Source: Clostridia bacterium (GTDB lineage Bacteria > Bacillota > Clostridia > Lutisporales > Lutisporaceae). Taken from it: DNA of 10,119 nt. Both the position numbers and the translations under genes were made by a program. This document shows positions 1-6,053 of the stretch, piece by piece (the first letter of the stretch is position 1; every line of letters begins with the position of its first letter). The stretch covers positions 1-10,119 of the forward strand of contig JAQSYB010000087.1 in the NCBI GenBank assembly GCA_029256365.1, read 5' to 3'. The notes under the pieces were generated by a model, which saw only the letters and a program-made list of their open reading frames with translations, was not told the DNA's origin and made no database searches.

Positions 1-107
1 AGGAACAATCTGCTACAGTGCAAACCGTTGCTGCAACTGCAGAAGAAATGAGTGCTATGGCAGTTACCTTAGAAAATTTGGTAAAGAAATTTATTATAGA
101 GGTGTAA
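1..107 (+). CDS. C-terminal end of a methyl-accepting chemotaxis protein (partial)
   Basis: This is the 3' end of a gene cut by the window edge; the reading frame begins at base 3 and gives 34 residues before TAA at 105-107. The residues contain EQSATVQTVAATAEEMSAMA and then a short tail ending KKFIIEV. The small-residue, Glu/Gln-rich heptad pattern with a TAEEMSAMA segment is what the far end of the cytoplasmic coiled coil of bacterial chemoreceptors looks like, where Gln/Glu pairs act as methylation sites. In such proteins this coiled coil signals to CheW and CheA. The stop codon lies two bases before the start of the STAS gene, so the two are almost surely co-transcribed and translationally coupled. 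Ligand domain and transmembrane segments are outside the window. Identification rests on composition of a short tail, so it is probable rather than certain. Confidence 0.7.
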   Translation, partial: EQSATVQTVAATAEEMSAMAVTLENLVKKFIIEV

Positions 108-109
108 GT

Positions 110-406
110 ATGAAAACGAATAAATTGAATGATGTCATAACTGTTCAGCTTCCAAAGGACTTTGTAATAAAGGAGGCAGGGGAATTTAGGGATCAGGCAT
201 ATGAACTGGTTAACCTAGGAAATGTTAACTTTATCATGGATTTTAAGGACTGTGAATTCATTGATAGTTCAGGACTGGGTGTAATGGTTTCTGTATATAA
301 GCGATGTGTTGAAAAAGGTGGAAGTATAAAGATTACACATGTGAAGCCGCAAGTAATGAAGGTTTTTCAACTGACAAGATTGGATAAGGTATTTGAAATT
401 GCATAA
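110..406 (+). CDS. Single-domain STAS protein (anti-sigma factor antagonist family)
   Basis: A 98-residue protein consisting only of a STAS domain, the fold of SpoIIAA and RsbV. The hallmark phosphorylation loop FIDSSGLGVMV lies at residues 50-60, with Ser53 and Ser54 in the place of the serine that partner-switching kinases phosphorylate. The length matches stand-alone family members (about 100-110 residues). The ATG at 110 has a GAGGTG-like binding site (99-104) overlapping the stop of the upstream chemoreceptor. In family members the unphosphorylated form binds an anti-sigma kinase; when it sits next to chemoreceptors it may instead join a signalling complex unrelated to sigma factors. No anti-sigma kinase or phosphatase gene is seen nearby, so the partner is unknown. 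A strong terminator follows at once, ending the transcription unit. Family assignment is firm; biological role is inferred. Confidence 0.9.
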   Translation: MKTNKLNDVITVQLPKDFVIKEAGEFRDQAYELVNLGNVNFIMDFKDCEFIDSSGLGVMVSVYKRCVEKGGSIKITHVKPQVMKVFQLTRLDKVFEIA

Positions 407-415
407 TGAATAATG

Positions 416-453
416 AAGTTAGACACGAGTATTATGCTCGTGTCTAATTTTTA
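416..453 (+). terminator. Intrinsic terminator after the STAS gene
   Basis: The arms TTAGACACGAG (419-429) and CTCGTGTCTAA (437-447) are perfectly complementary around a 7-base loop (430-436). Pairing extends three more steps outward (416-418 with 448-450, one of them G-T). A T-rich run begins inside the 3' arm. Position directly after the STAS stop codon fits termination of the chemoreceptor-STAS unit. Confidence 0.88.
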
Positions 454-526
454 ATTTAGATGGCAGCTGGCCATAAATTGCATAGAGAATGAATGATGTG
501 GCATATATAGGATAAAATAATGCAAA

Positions 527-550
527 TGCGTGTATTCAATTGAATACGCA
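527..550 (+). repeat. Palindrome immediately upstream of the Memo/AMMECR1 gene
   Basis: Bases 532-547 form the perfect 16-base palindrome GTATTCAATTGAATAC. Flanking TGCG (527-530) and CGCA (547-550) extend the symmetry if a 2-base GT bulge is allowed. It ends right where the AGGAGGTG ribosome binding site (550-557) begins. It could be an operator for a dimeric regulator or an RNA hairpin affecting translation; the sequence alone does not decide. No convincing sigma-A promoter was found close by; TAAAAT at 513-518 is a possible -10 without a good -35. Confidence 0.5.
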
Positions 551-563
551 GGAGGTGTGTAAA

Positions 564-1979
564 ATGAGCAATATAAAAGGTGTTTTTATATTTCCACATC
601 CGCCTATTATAGTAGAGGCAGTTGGCAAAGGAAATGAAACAGCAGCCCAAGCTACGATTGATGGAGTACAAGAAGGCGCAAAGAGAATTGCAGAGCTCAA
701 ACCTAGTACCATTATACTGATAACTCCTCATGGAAATCTTTTTTCTGATGCAGTAACAATAAATGGAGATTCTTTGCTGCAAGGCAGCTTTGGTAATTTT
801 GGGGCTCCCCAAGTGAAGCTGGAATTAGAAAATGACTTAGAGTTGGTTCAAGAGATATTGAATGGTGCCGAGGAAAGCAACATCATGGCCATCGCAATGG
901 ATAAAGAAATGAGAAAGTCTTATCAATTTGCAAATGAATTAGACCATGGTGCCCTTGTGCCACTTTATTTTATACATAAGAAATATCAAGACTTTAAACT
1001 GGTGCACATCAACTACAGTATGCTGCCTCATGCTGAGCATTATCGCTTTGGTATGGCAGTAGGTCAAGCTGTAGAAAAGATAAATAGAGATACTGTCATC
1101 ATTTGCAGCGGGGATTTGTCTCACAGGCTGACAAAGGATGCTCCAGCTGGATACAGCCCAAAGGGTGCGGAGTTTGATGCTGAATACTTAGAAATCATCA
1201 AGCAGGGCGACGTAGGAAGGCTTTTAAACATGGACTGTGAGCTTGCTGAGGCAGCTGGTGAATGTGGATTAAGGTCTACGGTTTTGATGTATGGCATCAT
1301 TGACGGATGCACCTCAAAGGGAGAAGTAATATCCTATGAAGGGCCCTTTGGAGTAGGCTATTGCGTAGCCCAATTGCATTTGGATTGTCATGGAAGTAAG
1401 GGCAAATCCAATATACTGGAAGAGTATTTGAAGGAGCAGAAAAGAAGGCTTGATGAAATACGAGGAAATGAAGATCCTTATGTTTCCTTAGCTAGACGCA
1501 CCATAGAAAGCTATATTAAGACAGAAAGGCTTCCAAAAGCAGATGAAAGTCTGCCAATGGAAATGCTGCAAAATAAGGCTGGAGTATTTGTGTCCCTCAA
1601 AAAGCATGGAGAGCTGAGAGGATGTATCGGCACCATAGCACCAACTACAGAAAGCATAGCCCAAGAGATAATTCAAAACGCAGTAAGTGCCAGCACCAAG
1701 GATCCAAGATTCTATCCAATAGAAGAGGAGGAACTGGATGAACTGCAGTACTCCGTTGATGTGCTGGGAGAGCCTGAGACTATTAATGGTCCAAATCAGC
1801 TTGATGTACAAAGGTATGGGGTAATCGTGCGAAGTGGAAGCAAATCAGGCTTGCTGCTTCCCAATTTAGAAGGTGTAGATACCATTGAACAGCAGTTGGA
1901 TATTGTACTGCAGAAAGCAGGTATATCAAAGGGTGATAGCTATAAGATGGAGCGGTTCGAGGTAATAAGGCATAAATAG
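564..1979 (+). CDS. Fused AmmeMemoRadiSam system protein (Memo/LigB-like module B plus AMMECR1 module A)
   Basis: A 471-residue two-domain protein. Residues about 5-270 are a Memo-like domain of the class III extradiol dioxygenase (LigB) superfamily. It has the histidine motifs FPHPP (His12), TPHG (His56), DHGALVP (His128) and SGDLSH (Asp184, His187), the sort of positions that hold metal in that fold. A charged linker, KEQKRRLDEIRG, leads to an AMMECR1 domain from about residue 300 to the end, with its signature LRGCIG at 351-356, DPRF at 380-383 and GLLLPN at 429-434. In many genomes A and B are separate; this fusion is common in Clostridia. The gene directly downstream encodes the radical SAM third member. 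No reaction is firmly established for the system that I know of. I chose ATG 564 over the in-frame TTG at 540 because AGGAGGTG (550-557) is ideally spaced before it and the TTG lies inside the palindrome. Confidence 0.9.
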   Translation: MSNIKGVFIFPHPPIIVEAVGKGNETAAQATIDGVQEGAKRIAELKPSTIILITPHGNLFSDAVTINGDSLLQGSFGNFGAPQVKLELENDLELVQEILNGAEESNIMAIAMDKEMRKSYQFANELDHGALVPLYFIHKKYQDFKLVHINYSMLPHAEHYRFGMAVGQAVEKINRDTVIICSGDLSHRLTKDAPAGYSPKGAEFDAEYLEIIKQGDVGRLLNMDCELAEAAGECGLRSTVLMYGIIDGCTSKGEVISYEGPFGVGYCVAQLHLDCHGSKGKSNILEEYLKEQKRRLDEIRGNEDPYVSLARRTIESYIKTERLPKADESLPMEMLQNKAGVFVSLKKHGELRGCIGTIAPTTESIAQEIIQNAVSASTKDPRFYPIEEEELDELQYSVDVLGEPETINGPNQLDVQRYGVIVRSGSKSGLLLPNLEGVDTIEQQLDIVLQKAGISKGDSYKMERFEVIRHK

Positions 1980-2000
1980 AGTGATATGGAGGATGTTTTT

Positions 2001-2924
2001 ATGGAAAATGCGAAGGAAGCCTTGTTCTATAGACAGCTTGAAAACAAAGCTGTACAGTGTGATTTATGCCCTCACGGCTGTAAAATCAACGAGGGTGCAA
2101 GGGGTATTTGCAGAGTGAGAGGCAATGTTGAAGGGATTCTTTATGCAGAAAACTATGGAAGAATATCCTCCATAGCCATGGATCCCTTGGAAAAAAAGCC
2201 TCTATATCACTATTATCCAGGAAAGTATATATTGTCAATCGGCACCCTTGGCTGCAATTTCAAATGCAGCTTTTGCCAGAACTATGAAATTGCACAGCAG
2301 GAAGCAGCTACAAAATACGCTGCACCTCGTTATTTACTCAATCTGTGTAGAACCGAAGAGGATTGCATAGGCATGGCATACACCTATAATGAACCAAATG
2401 TCTGGTTTGAGTATGTAATGGAAACTGCAAGGCAATACATAGATGCATTTAATATCGATGTGAAGGGCTTTAGCGAGAAATACTATAAAGACATTTGTGG
2501 AGGAACGCTGCGTGAGGTGCAAAAAACTGTGGAGGCCGCATCAGAAATGGCCCATGTAGAAATTACAACCCTGATTGTACCAGGTCAAAATGACAGCTTG
2601 GAAGAAATCAAAGGACTTGCACGCTGGCTGGCAGATATCAATCCATCCATCCCTCTGCATTTAACCAGATATTATCCCCAATACAAAATGACTGCACCTC
2701 CTACTCCTGTCAGTACAATAAGAATGCTGAAGGAAGCAGCACAGGAGTATTTGGATTTTGTCTATGTAGGAAATGTGGGTGGAGAAGATCAAAATACTAC
2801 CTGTCCGAAATGCGGCGCCTTGATCTTAAAAAGAGGGGATGGAATTGTCATAGAACATTTGAATCTAGATGAAATGCAATGCTCAAAATGCGGTAAGGAA
2901 ATAAACATTATTGGTTTGGAGTAG
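2001..2924 (+). CDS. amrS: AmmeMemoRadiSam system radical SAM enzyme, with an apparent internal deletion
   Basis: A 307-residue radical SAM protein related to pyruvate formate-lyase activating enzymes. From the N-terminus: a cysteine cluster CDLCPHGC (Cys20, 23, 27) with Cys37; the 4Fe-4S binding motif CNFKCSFC (Cys85, 89, 92), the CX3CX2C of radical SAM enzymes; AYTYNEP (126-132), typical of this family; and a C-terminal four-cysteine zinc ribbon (Cys268, 271, 294, 297). Homologs are usually about 330-340 residues. Here VMETAR (139-144) runs straight into QYIDAFNIDVKG, whereas family members carry about 25-30 residues between these points, including a strand with a VTNGY-type motif. The frame stays open, so this looks like an in-frame deletion around base 2433 that may abolish activity. 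ATG 2001 is preferred over ATG 1986 because GGAGG (1989-1993) sits 7 bases before it. It follows the Memo/AMMECR1 gene by 21 bases and is surely co-transcribed. Partner substrate is unknown. Confidence 0.88.
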   Translation: MENAKEALFYRQLENKAVQCDLCPHGCKINEGARGICRVRGNVEGILYAENYGRISSIAMDPLEKKPLYHYYPGKYILSIGTLGCNFKCSFCQNYEIAQQEAATKYAAPRYLLNLCRTEEDCIGMAYTYNEPNVWFEYVMETARQYIDAFNIDVKGFSEKYYKDICGGTLREVQKTVEAASEMAHVEITTLIVPGQNDSLEEIKGLARWLADINPSIPLHLTRYYPQYKMTAPPTPVSTIRMLKEAAQEYLDFVYVGNVGGEDQNTTCPKCGALILKRGDGIVIEHLNLDEMQCSKCGKEINIIGLE

Positions 2925-2972
2925 GGGTATATGCTGCATATATTATGTTAGAAACTATATCTAGTACTTGTA

Positions 2973-3001
2973 TTTACTCGTATATGTTTAACTGATATAA
3001 T
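2973..3001 (+). promoter_or_regulatory. Likely sigma-A promoter of the DUF1189 gene
   Basis: A perfect -10 TATAAT at 2996-3001 is preceded by TG one base upstream (extended -10, TGATATAAT). A -35 match TTTACT (4 of 6) lies at 2973-2978, giving a 17-base spacer. It stands about 40 bases before the GTG start at 3042, in an AT-rich intergenic stretch. Confidence 0.6.
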
Positions 3002-3041
3002 TACTATGTATTATATTGACGTGATGTGGAGGGATAATGAA

Positions 3042-3878
3042 GTGAACTTTTTTTATCAGGTAAGGGAAAGTGTTATTGACTTTAAATTTTATAAACTCAT
3101 AAAGGACAATCGCTTTGCGAAAAGCTTTCTATATTTGCTATTATTGATGTTGATTATATATTCCATGCTTACAGTAAGAAATTATCTTTTGGTCAAGAAT
3201 ATCATGGAGCAGACCGCTTTTGAACTAAGTGAAAGCTTGCCGGAATTTGCGTTGAAGGATGGCAAATTCAGCTTTGAGGGGGAAATGCCATACTATATAA
3301 GCAGCAGCACCAATGAGGTATTTATCATTGACACCACAGGAGCTGTGGACGAAAAAGTTCTACAAGATGCCATGACAGGTATATTGATTACAGAAGATGA
3401 TATTTTCATGAAAAACAATACACAGCAGCAGAGATTAAGCTTTTCAGAAATGAAGAGTTCAGAGTTCACCAAAGCAGATCTGATTGAAAGGCTTCCCAGT
3501 ATAAGCTGGGGGGTATTGATTTTTATGCTGTTATGGTTTGTATTCGCGTTATGTGGACACTTGATTTATGCATTATTCCTTGCATTAATTGGCTTGGTAA
3601 TGAGTGCCAACTTAAATGCAGGGCTGAAATACAAGCATGTATTAAACTTCAGCATATATGCACTTACCCTTCCTATGCTGATTGATTTGGCAATGGACAT
3701 GGCTACCCTTCCTTTGCTCATAGGCATTGGTGGCGGTATTGGAGCAGCTTTGACAAGACAGCTGCTATATTTCACAATTTACACAGGTATCGGAACAGGT
3801 TATTTATACTTTGCCATTAAAACCTATAGTGAAGGTAAAGATAAACCTGAACAAGCTGTAGCAAATGATAACATGTAG
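3042..3878 (+). CDS. DUF1189 family integral membrane protein
   Basis: A 278-residue predicted membrane protein. After a short basic N-terminus with NFFYQVRESVIDFKFYK, one hydrophobic helix spans roughly residues 26-45. An extracytoplasmic soluble region of about 110 residues follows, then four more hydrophobic segments near 154-174, 176-190, 200-220 and 240-258. This order, and the N-terminal F..Q.. S..D.KFY pattern, match the DUF1189 family of Firmicutes, which has no defined function that I know of. The start is taken at GTG 3042 because TGGAGGG (3027-3033) is correctly spaced before it; an upstream in-frame ATG at 3006 lacks a binding site and would add 12 residues unlike the family N-terminus. 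It seems to be its own transcription unit, with a promoter upstream and two hairpins downstream. Family assignment is fairly sure, role unknown. Confidence 0.8.
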   Translation: MNFFYQVRESVIDFKFYKLIKDNRFAKSFLYLLLLMLIIYSMLTVRNYLLVKNIMEQTAFELSESLPEFALKDGKFSFEGEMPYYISSSTNEVFIIDTTGAVDEKVLQDAMTGILITEDDIFMKNNTQQQRLSFSEMKSSEFTKADLIERLPSISWGVLIFMLLWFVFALCGHLIYALFLALIGLVMSANLNAGLKYKHVLNFSIYALTLPMLIDLAMDMATLPLLIGIGGGIGAALTRQLLYFTIYTGIGTGYLYFAIKTYSEGKDKPEQAVANDNM

Positions 3879-3927
3879 GGGATGACCAAGTCTGCATTCC
3901 GTAAGGAATGCAGATCGTGTCATCCCG
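3875..3927 (+). repeat. Compound palindromic repeat after the DUF1189 gene
   Basis: An outer stem GGGATGAC (3879-3886) with GTCATCCC (3919-3926) encloses a 5x5 internal loop and a perfect inner stem CTGCATTCC (3892-3900) with GGAATGCAG (3905-3913) around GTAA. It starts with TGTAGGGG, overlapping the stop codon, as does the shorter palindrome at 9917. There is no T tract, so it reads as an intergenic palindromic element rather than a classic terminator. Confidence 0.7.
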
Positions 3928-3942
3928 TGTTTATTGAATACC

Positions 3943-3970
3943 AAGGCACAGTTTACTGTGCTTTTGCTTT
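3943..3970 (+). terminator. Probable intrinsic terminator between the DUF1189 and phosphodiesterase genes
   Basis: Stem GCACAG (3946-3951) with CTGTGC (3956-3961), loop TTTA, extended outward by one G-T and two A-T pairs, followed by a T-rich stretch TTTTGCTTTT. It ends just before the Shine-Dalgarno TGGAGGG (3971-3977) of the next gene, so that gene must be served by read-through or by a promoter not evident here. The hairpin might also act as an attenuator. Confidence 0.65.
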
Positions 3971-3982
3971 TGGAGGGAAAAT

Positions 3983-4468
3983 ATGAAGATAGGGGTAATA
4001 TCCGACACCCATATGAAAAGTCCCGATAAGCTGCTTCCCAATGCAGTATTTCTAGCCTTTGAAGGCGTAGATATGATACTGCATGCAGGGGATATCCTCA
4101 TAGAAGAGGTTTTGATTCAGCTGGAGGCCATCGCACCAGTCATTGCAGTAGCAGGAAACAATGACAGCTACGAATTATATCAAAAGCTAGGCTTTCGCAA
4201 AATTATTACAGTAGGCGGCAAACGGATAGGTATGACCCATGGTGTAAGCAGAGGAAAAACCTATATGAACGCATATAGTGAGTTTATGGAGGACAATGTA
4301 GATTGTATCGTTTACGGGCACAGCCATATCCCGCACAATGAGGTCATAAACAATATTTTATTCTTTAATCCTGGATCGGCAACACAGAGAAGATTTCAGC
4401 CGCGGCATTCCGTGGGAATTTTACATATAGATCAAAATATAATCGGAGAGATTATTTACATTGATTAA
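3983..4468 (+). CDS. YfcE/MJ0936-family metallophosphoesterase
   Basis: A 161-residue single-domain protein of the calcineurin-like phosphoesterase superfamily. All metal-binding motifs are present in order: SDTH (Asp8, His10), HAGD (His34, Asp37), GNND (58-61), THG (His86) and GHSH (His113, His115), followed by the NPGSAT segment typical of the YfcE/MJ0936 branch. Family members are cytosolic and hydrolyse phosphodiesters such as bis-p-nitrophenyl phosphate and some cyclic nucleotides in vitro, using two metal ions; physiological substrates are mostly unclear. Length is normal for the family. ATG 3983 has TGGAGGG at 3971-3977. The mobA gene begins 32 bases after its stop, and the two are probably co-transcribed, but a functional link to cofactor synthesis is not shown by the sequence. 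Confidence 0.92.
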   Translation: MKIGVISDTHMKSPDKLLPNAVFLAFEGVDMILHAGDILIEEVLIQLEAIAPVIAVAGNNDSYELYQKLGFRKIITVGGKRIGMTHGVSRGKTYMNAYSEFMEDNVDCIVYGHSHIPHNEVINNILFFNPGSATQRRFQPRHSVGILHIDQNIIGEIIYID

Positions 4469-4500
4469 TAAACAGATCTCCTACAAATTGAGGTGATGTT

Positions 4501-5091
4501 ATGATGCCTTCAGGAACTGCTGTGATTATGGCAGGAGGAAAAAGCAGTAGAATGGGCTTTGATAAGCAAAGCATTAAGCTGCAGGGAAAGCTCCTGATCG
4601 AACAGCAAATTCAAGTGCTGCAGAGTATTTTTAATGAAATAATAATAGTCACCAACAGACCGGAGCTTTATCAGTCCTTTCATTGCATCATGGTAACGGA
4701 CGAGCTGAAGGACTTTGGACCCTTGGGGGGCATACATATTGGATTGAAGGCCTCCAGCAGCCAATTTAGCTATTTTCTGGCCTGTGACATGCCAAACATC
4801 AATCGTGAGTATATCCTGCATATGCAAAAGATCATCCATGATCATGGAAAGGACCAACAGGCTGTTATCACTCGTTTTGGAAACTGGCTGGAGCCCTTTC
4901 ATGCTTTTTATTCCAAAAGCTTGATTCCTGTTATAGAGCAGGCCTACCAGGAAAGAAATAATAAGGTAGGAAGTATGCTTGAAAAGGTCAAGGTACACTA
5001 TATAGAGGAAGAAGAAGCAAGATGCTTCAGTCCGGATTGGAGCATGTTTGCCAACATTAATACACAAGATGATTTAATCAAGCTAAAATAA
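4501..5091 (+). CDS. mobA: Molybdenum cofactor guanylyltransferase MobA
   Basis: A 196-residue cytosolic nucleotidyltransferase that would transfer GMP from GTP to molybdopterin carrying Mo or W, forming the MGD type cofactor. The N-terminal nucleotide-binding loop MAGGKSSRMGFDK (10-22) is the family signature. It is followed by FGPLGGIHIGL (71-81), the metal-binding ACDMPNIN (93-100, Asp95), the EPFHAFYS segment and the C-terminal NINTQDDL that MobA proteins share. Length is as expected. GAGGTG (4490-4495) precedes two adjacent ATGs; either ATG 4501 or 4504 could serve, and the second has slightly better spacing. It is separated from the tungstate transport genes by the leader RNA, so it is probably in a different transcription unit, yet part of the same pathway. 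No MobB gene is seen beside it. Confidence 0.94.
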   Translation: MMPSGTAVIMAGGKSSRMGFDKQSIKLQGKLLIEQQIQVLQSIFNEIIIVTNRPELYQSFHCIMVTDELKDFGPLGGIHIGLKASSSQFSYFLACDMPNINREYILHMQKIIHDHGKDQQAVITRFGNWLEPFHAFYSKSLIPVIEQAYQERNNKVGSMLEKVKVHYIEEEEARCFSPDWSMFANINTQDDLIKLK

Positions 5092-5110
5092 TGTAGCCAT
5101 TTGGCTATGT
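5091..5110 (+). terminator. Weak hairpin after mobA
   Basis: The arms ATGTAGCC (5091-5098) and GGCTATGT (5103-5110) pair over 8 positions with two G-T pairs and an ATTT loop, starting at the last base of the mobA stop. No T tract follows (GACAAATATT), so if it ends transcription it does so weakly or with Rho. Confidence 0.35.
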
Positions 5111-5119
5111 GACAAATAT

Positions 5120-5177
5120 TAGACAAGTGCAACCTGCAGAATAAACTATGGTAAAAGAACACCAAATCATATATAAT
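5120..5177 (+). promoter_or_regulatory. Promoter region of the tupB leader
   Basis: Two candidates overlap. One is TAGACA (5120-5125, 5 of 6 to TTGACA), a 16-base spacer, and TAAACT (5142-5147, 4 of 6). The other is a perfect TATAAT at 5172-5177 with a weak -35 ATGGTA (5148-5153) at 18 bases. The second would start RNA near 5184, only a few bases before the structured leader; the first would add about 30 bases. Either places the leader and its attenuator in the tup-moe transcript. Confidence 0.5.
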
Positions 5178-5189
5178 GATAAATATACA

Positions 5190-5290
5190 AAAATTTCCGA
5201 GCAGCTGCTTCTAAAGGATTTTCCCATGAAGCTGCAGCCGATGGGTATGGAGAGAAATTTCCCTGCCTCCCTATGGAAAGGAAATGCTGT
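5190..5290 (+). promoter_or_regulatory. Probable Moco/Tuco riboswitch aptamer (molybdenum or tungsten cofactor sensor)
   Basis: A structured leader between the promoter and an intrinsic terminator, ahead of tungstate uptake and metal-insertion genes, which are typical targets of the Moco RNA motif. Visible helices are ATTTCC (5193-5198) with GGAAAT (5280-5285) closing the domain; GCAGC (5201-5205) with GCTGC (5231-5235); and GGAG (5249-5252) with CTCC (5267-5270), which can extend to TA (5246-5247) with TA (5272-5273) past a mismatch. CCCAT (5223-5227) can also pair with ATGGG (5241-5245). The segments CCGAGC, GCCGATGGG and GCCTCCCTATGGAAAGG resemble the conserved parts of clostridial Moco motifs as I remember them. 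The class is assigned from context and recalled sequence, not from a covariance search. Because the next genes are tungstate transporters, a tungsten-cofactor (Tuco) variant is plausible. Confidence 0.72.
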
Positions 5291-5302
5291 TTTGATATTG
5301 AT

Positions 5303-5329
5303 AAGCAATCCTTTTTGGATTGCTTTTTT
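5303..5329 (+). terminator. Attenuator terminator in the tupB leader
   Basis: A perfect 9-bp stem AAGCAATCC (5303-5311) with GGATTGCTT (5317-5325), loop TTTTT, runs directly into a T tract that reaches 5329. It lies after the structured leader and 33 bases before the tupB start, so it would stop transcription before the coding region: the expression platform expected of a ligand-repressed riboswitch. Confidence 0.88.
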
Positions 5330-5362
5330 GTTTTTGTACATCTCTAGCAAAGGAGAAAGAGA

Positions 5363-6052
5363 ATGGATTATATTATGCAGGGCTTTGGAGAAGCCTTTCA
5401 ACTGCTTTTGTCCTTGGATAAAGAAATATATGGCATCATTCTATTAACCCTATATGTGACCATCATGTCAACCTGTATCGCTGCAATCATTGCAGTACCA
5501 TTGGGGATTTTAATAGGACTCAAGAATTTTAGGTTCAAAAGAACCTTGATTAGATTGCTTTATACCTTTATGAGTATGCCCCCTGTCATAGCAGGTTTGT
5601 TTGTTTTCTTAGTATTGTCCAGAAGAGGACCCTTGGGACAGCTGGAGCTGTTGTTTACACCCACAGCGATGATTATAGCTCAGGTATTTTTGGTCACACC
5701 AATCATTATGGGTATCACCTATAACAGTACAAGGGAAAAGGGTCAGAAAATAAGACAGTTGGCTTATACCATGGGGGCAAACAGGATTCAGTCTCTAAGT
5801 CTTTTGCTATTTGAATTGAGAGCGGATATATTGGCTGCAGTTGTATCCGGCTTTGGCAGAGCCATATCTGAGGTAGGTGCAGTCATGCTGGTTGGGGGAA
5901 ATATAAAAGGACATACCAGGGTAATGACCACTAGCATAGCAATGCTTCAGAGCATGGGGGACTACTCTCAGGCAATCGCCATTGGAGTCGTGCTGTTGGC
6001 CTTGTCCTTTGCAATCAACAGCATTTTATATCATGGACAGAGGGTGATTTAA
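5363..6052 (+). CDS. tupB: Tungstate ABC transporter permease TupB
   Basis: A 229-residue inner-membrane permease with hydrophobic segments near residues 22-52, 67-86, 100-118, 155-178 and 202-224. The cytoplasmic coupling loop of importer permeases is seen at about 136-170: TMGANR, then a hydrophobic stretch, then SGFGRAISEVGAVMLVGG. The GRAISEVGAVMLVGGNI segment followed by HTRVMTTSI is characteristic of the TupB branch rather than ModB. Length is normal. AGGAG (5351-5355) stands 7 bases before ATG 5363. The ATPase gene starts one base after the stop. TupBC homologs import tungstate with high affinity using the binding protein TupA, but no tupA lies upstream here, only the leader RNA; the binding protein must be encoded elsewhere or replaced. 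Expression is probably shut down by tungsten or molybdenum cofactor through the leader. A molybdate or mixed specificity cannot be excluded. Confidence 0.88.
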   Translation: MDYIMQGFGEAFQLLLSLDKEIYGIILLTLYVTIMSTCIAAIIAVPLGILIGLKNFRFKRTLIRLLYTFMSMPPVIAGLFVFLVLSRRGPLGQLELLFTPTAMIIAQVFLVTPIIMGITYNSTREKGQKIRQLAYTMGANRIQSLSLLLFELRADILAAVVSGFGRAISEVGAVMLVGGNIKGHTRVMTTSIAMLQSMGDYSQAIAIGVVLLALSFAINSILYHGQRVI

Positions 6053-6053
6053 T

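Noticed and set aside
2001..2924. Frameshift as the reason the radical SAM protein is short
   Set aside because: Family motifs continue in the same frame on both sides of base 2433, down to the C-terminal zinc ribbon, so an in-frame loss is the better reading.
2927..2941. Small palindrome TATATGCTGCATATA after the radical SAM gene as a terminator
   Set aside because: The loop would be a single base and there is no T tract, so it cannot form a useful terminator hairpin; it is probably chance in AT-rich DNA.
4510..5067. A 185-codon minus-strand open frame
   Set aside because: It is the antisense of mobA, whose motifs are unmistakable on the plus strand; the antisense product shows no family pattern and is a shadow.
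5105..5401. A 98-codon minus-strand open frame over the leader region
   Set aside because: It covers the promoter, riboswitch-like RNA and terminator of the opposite strand and has no supporting start signal or recognisable domain.
5148..5447. A 99-codon plus-strand open frame before and overlapping tupB
   Set aside because: It lacks a ribosome binding site, runs through the structured leader and the intrinsic terminator, and overlaps the clear tupB start. Its residues resemble no protein pattern.
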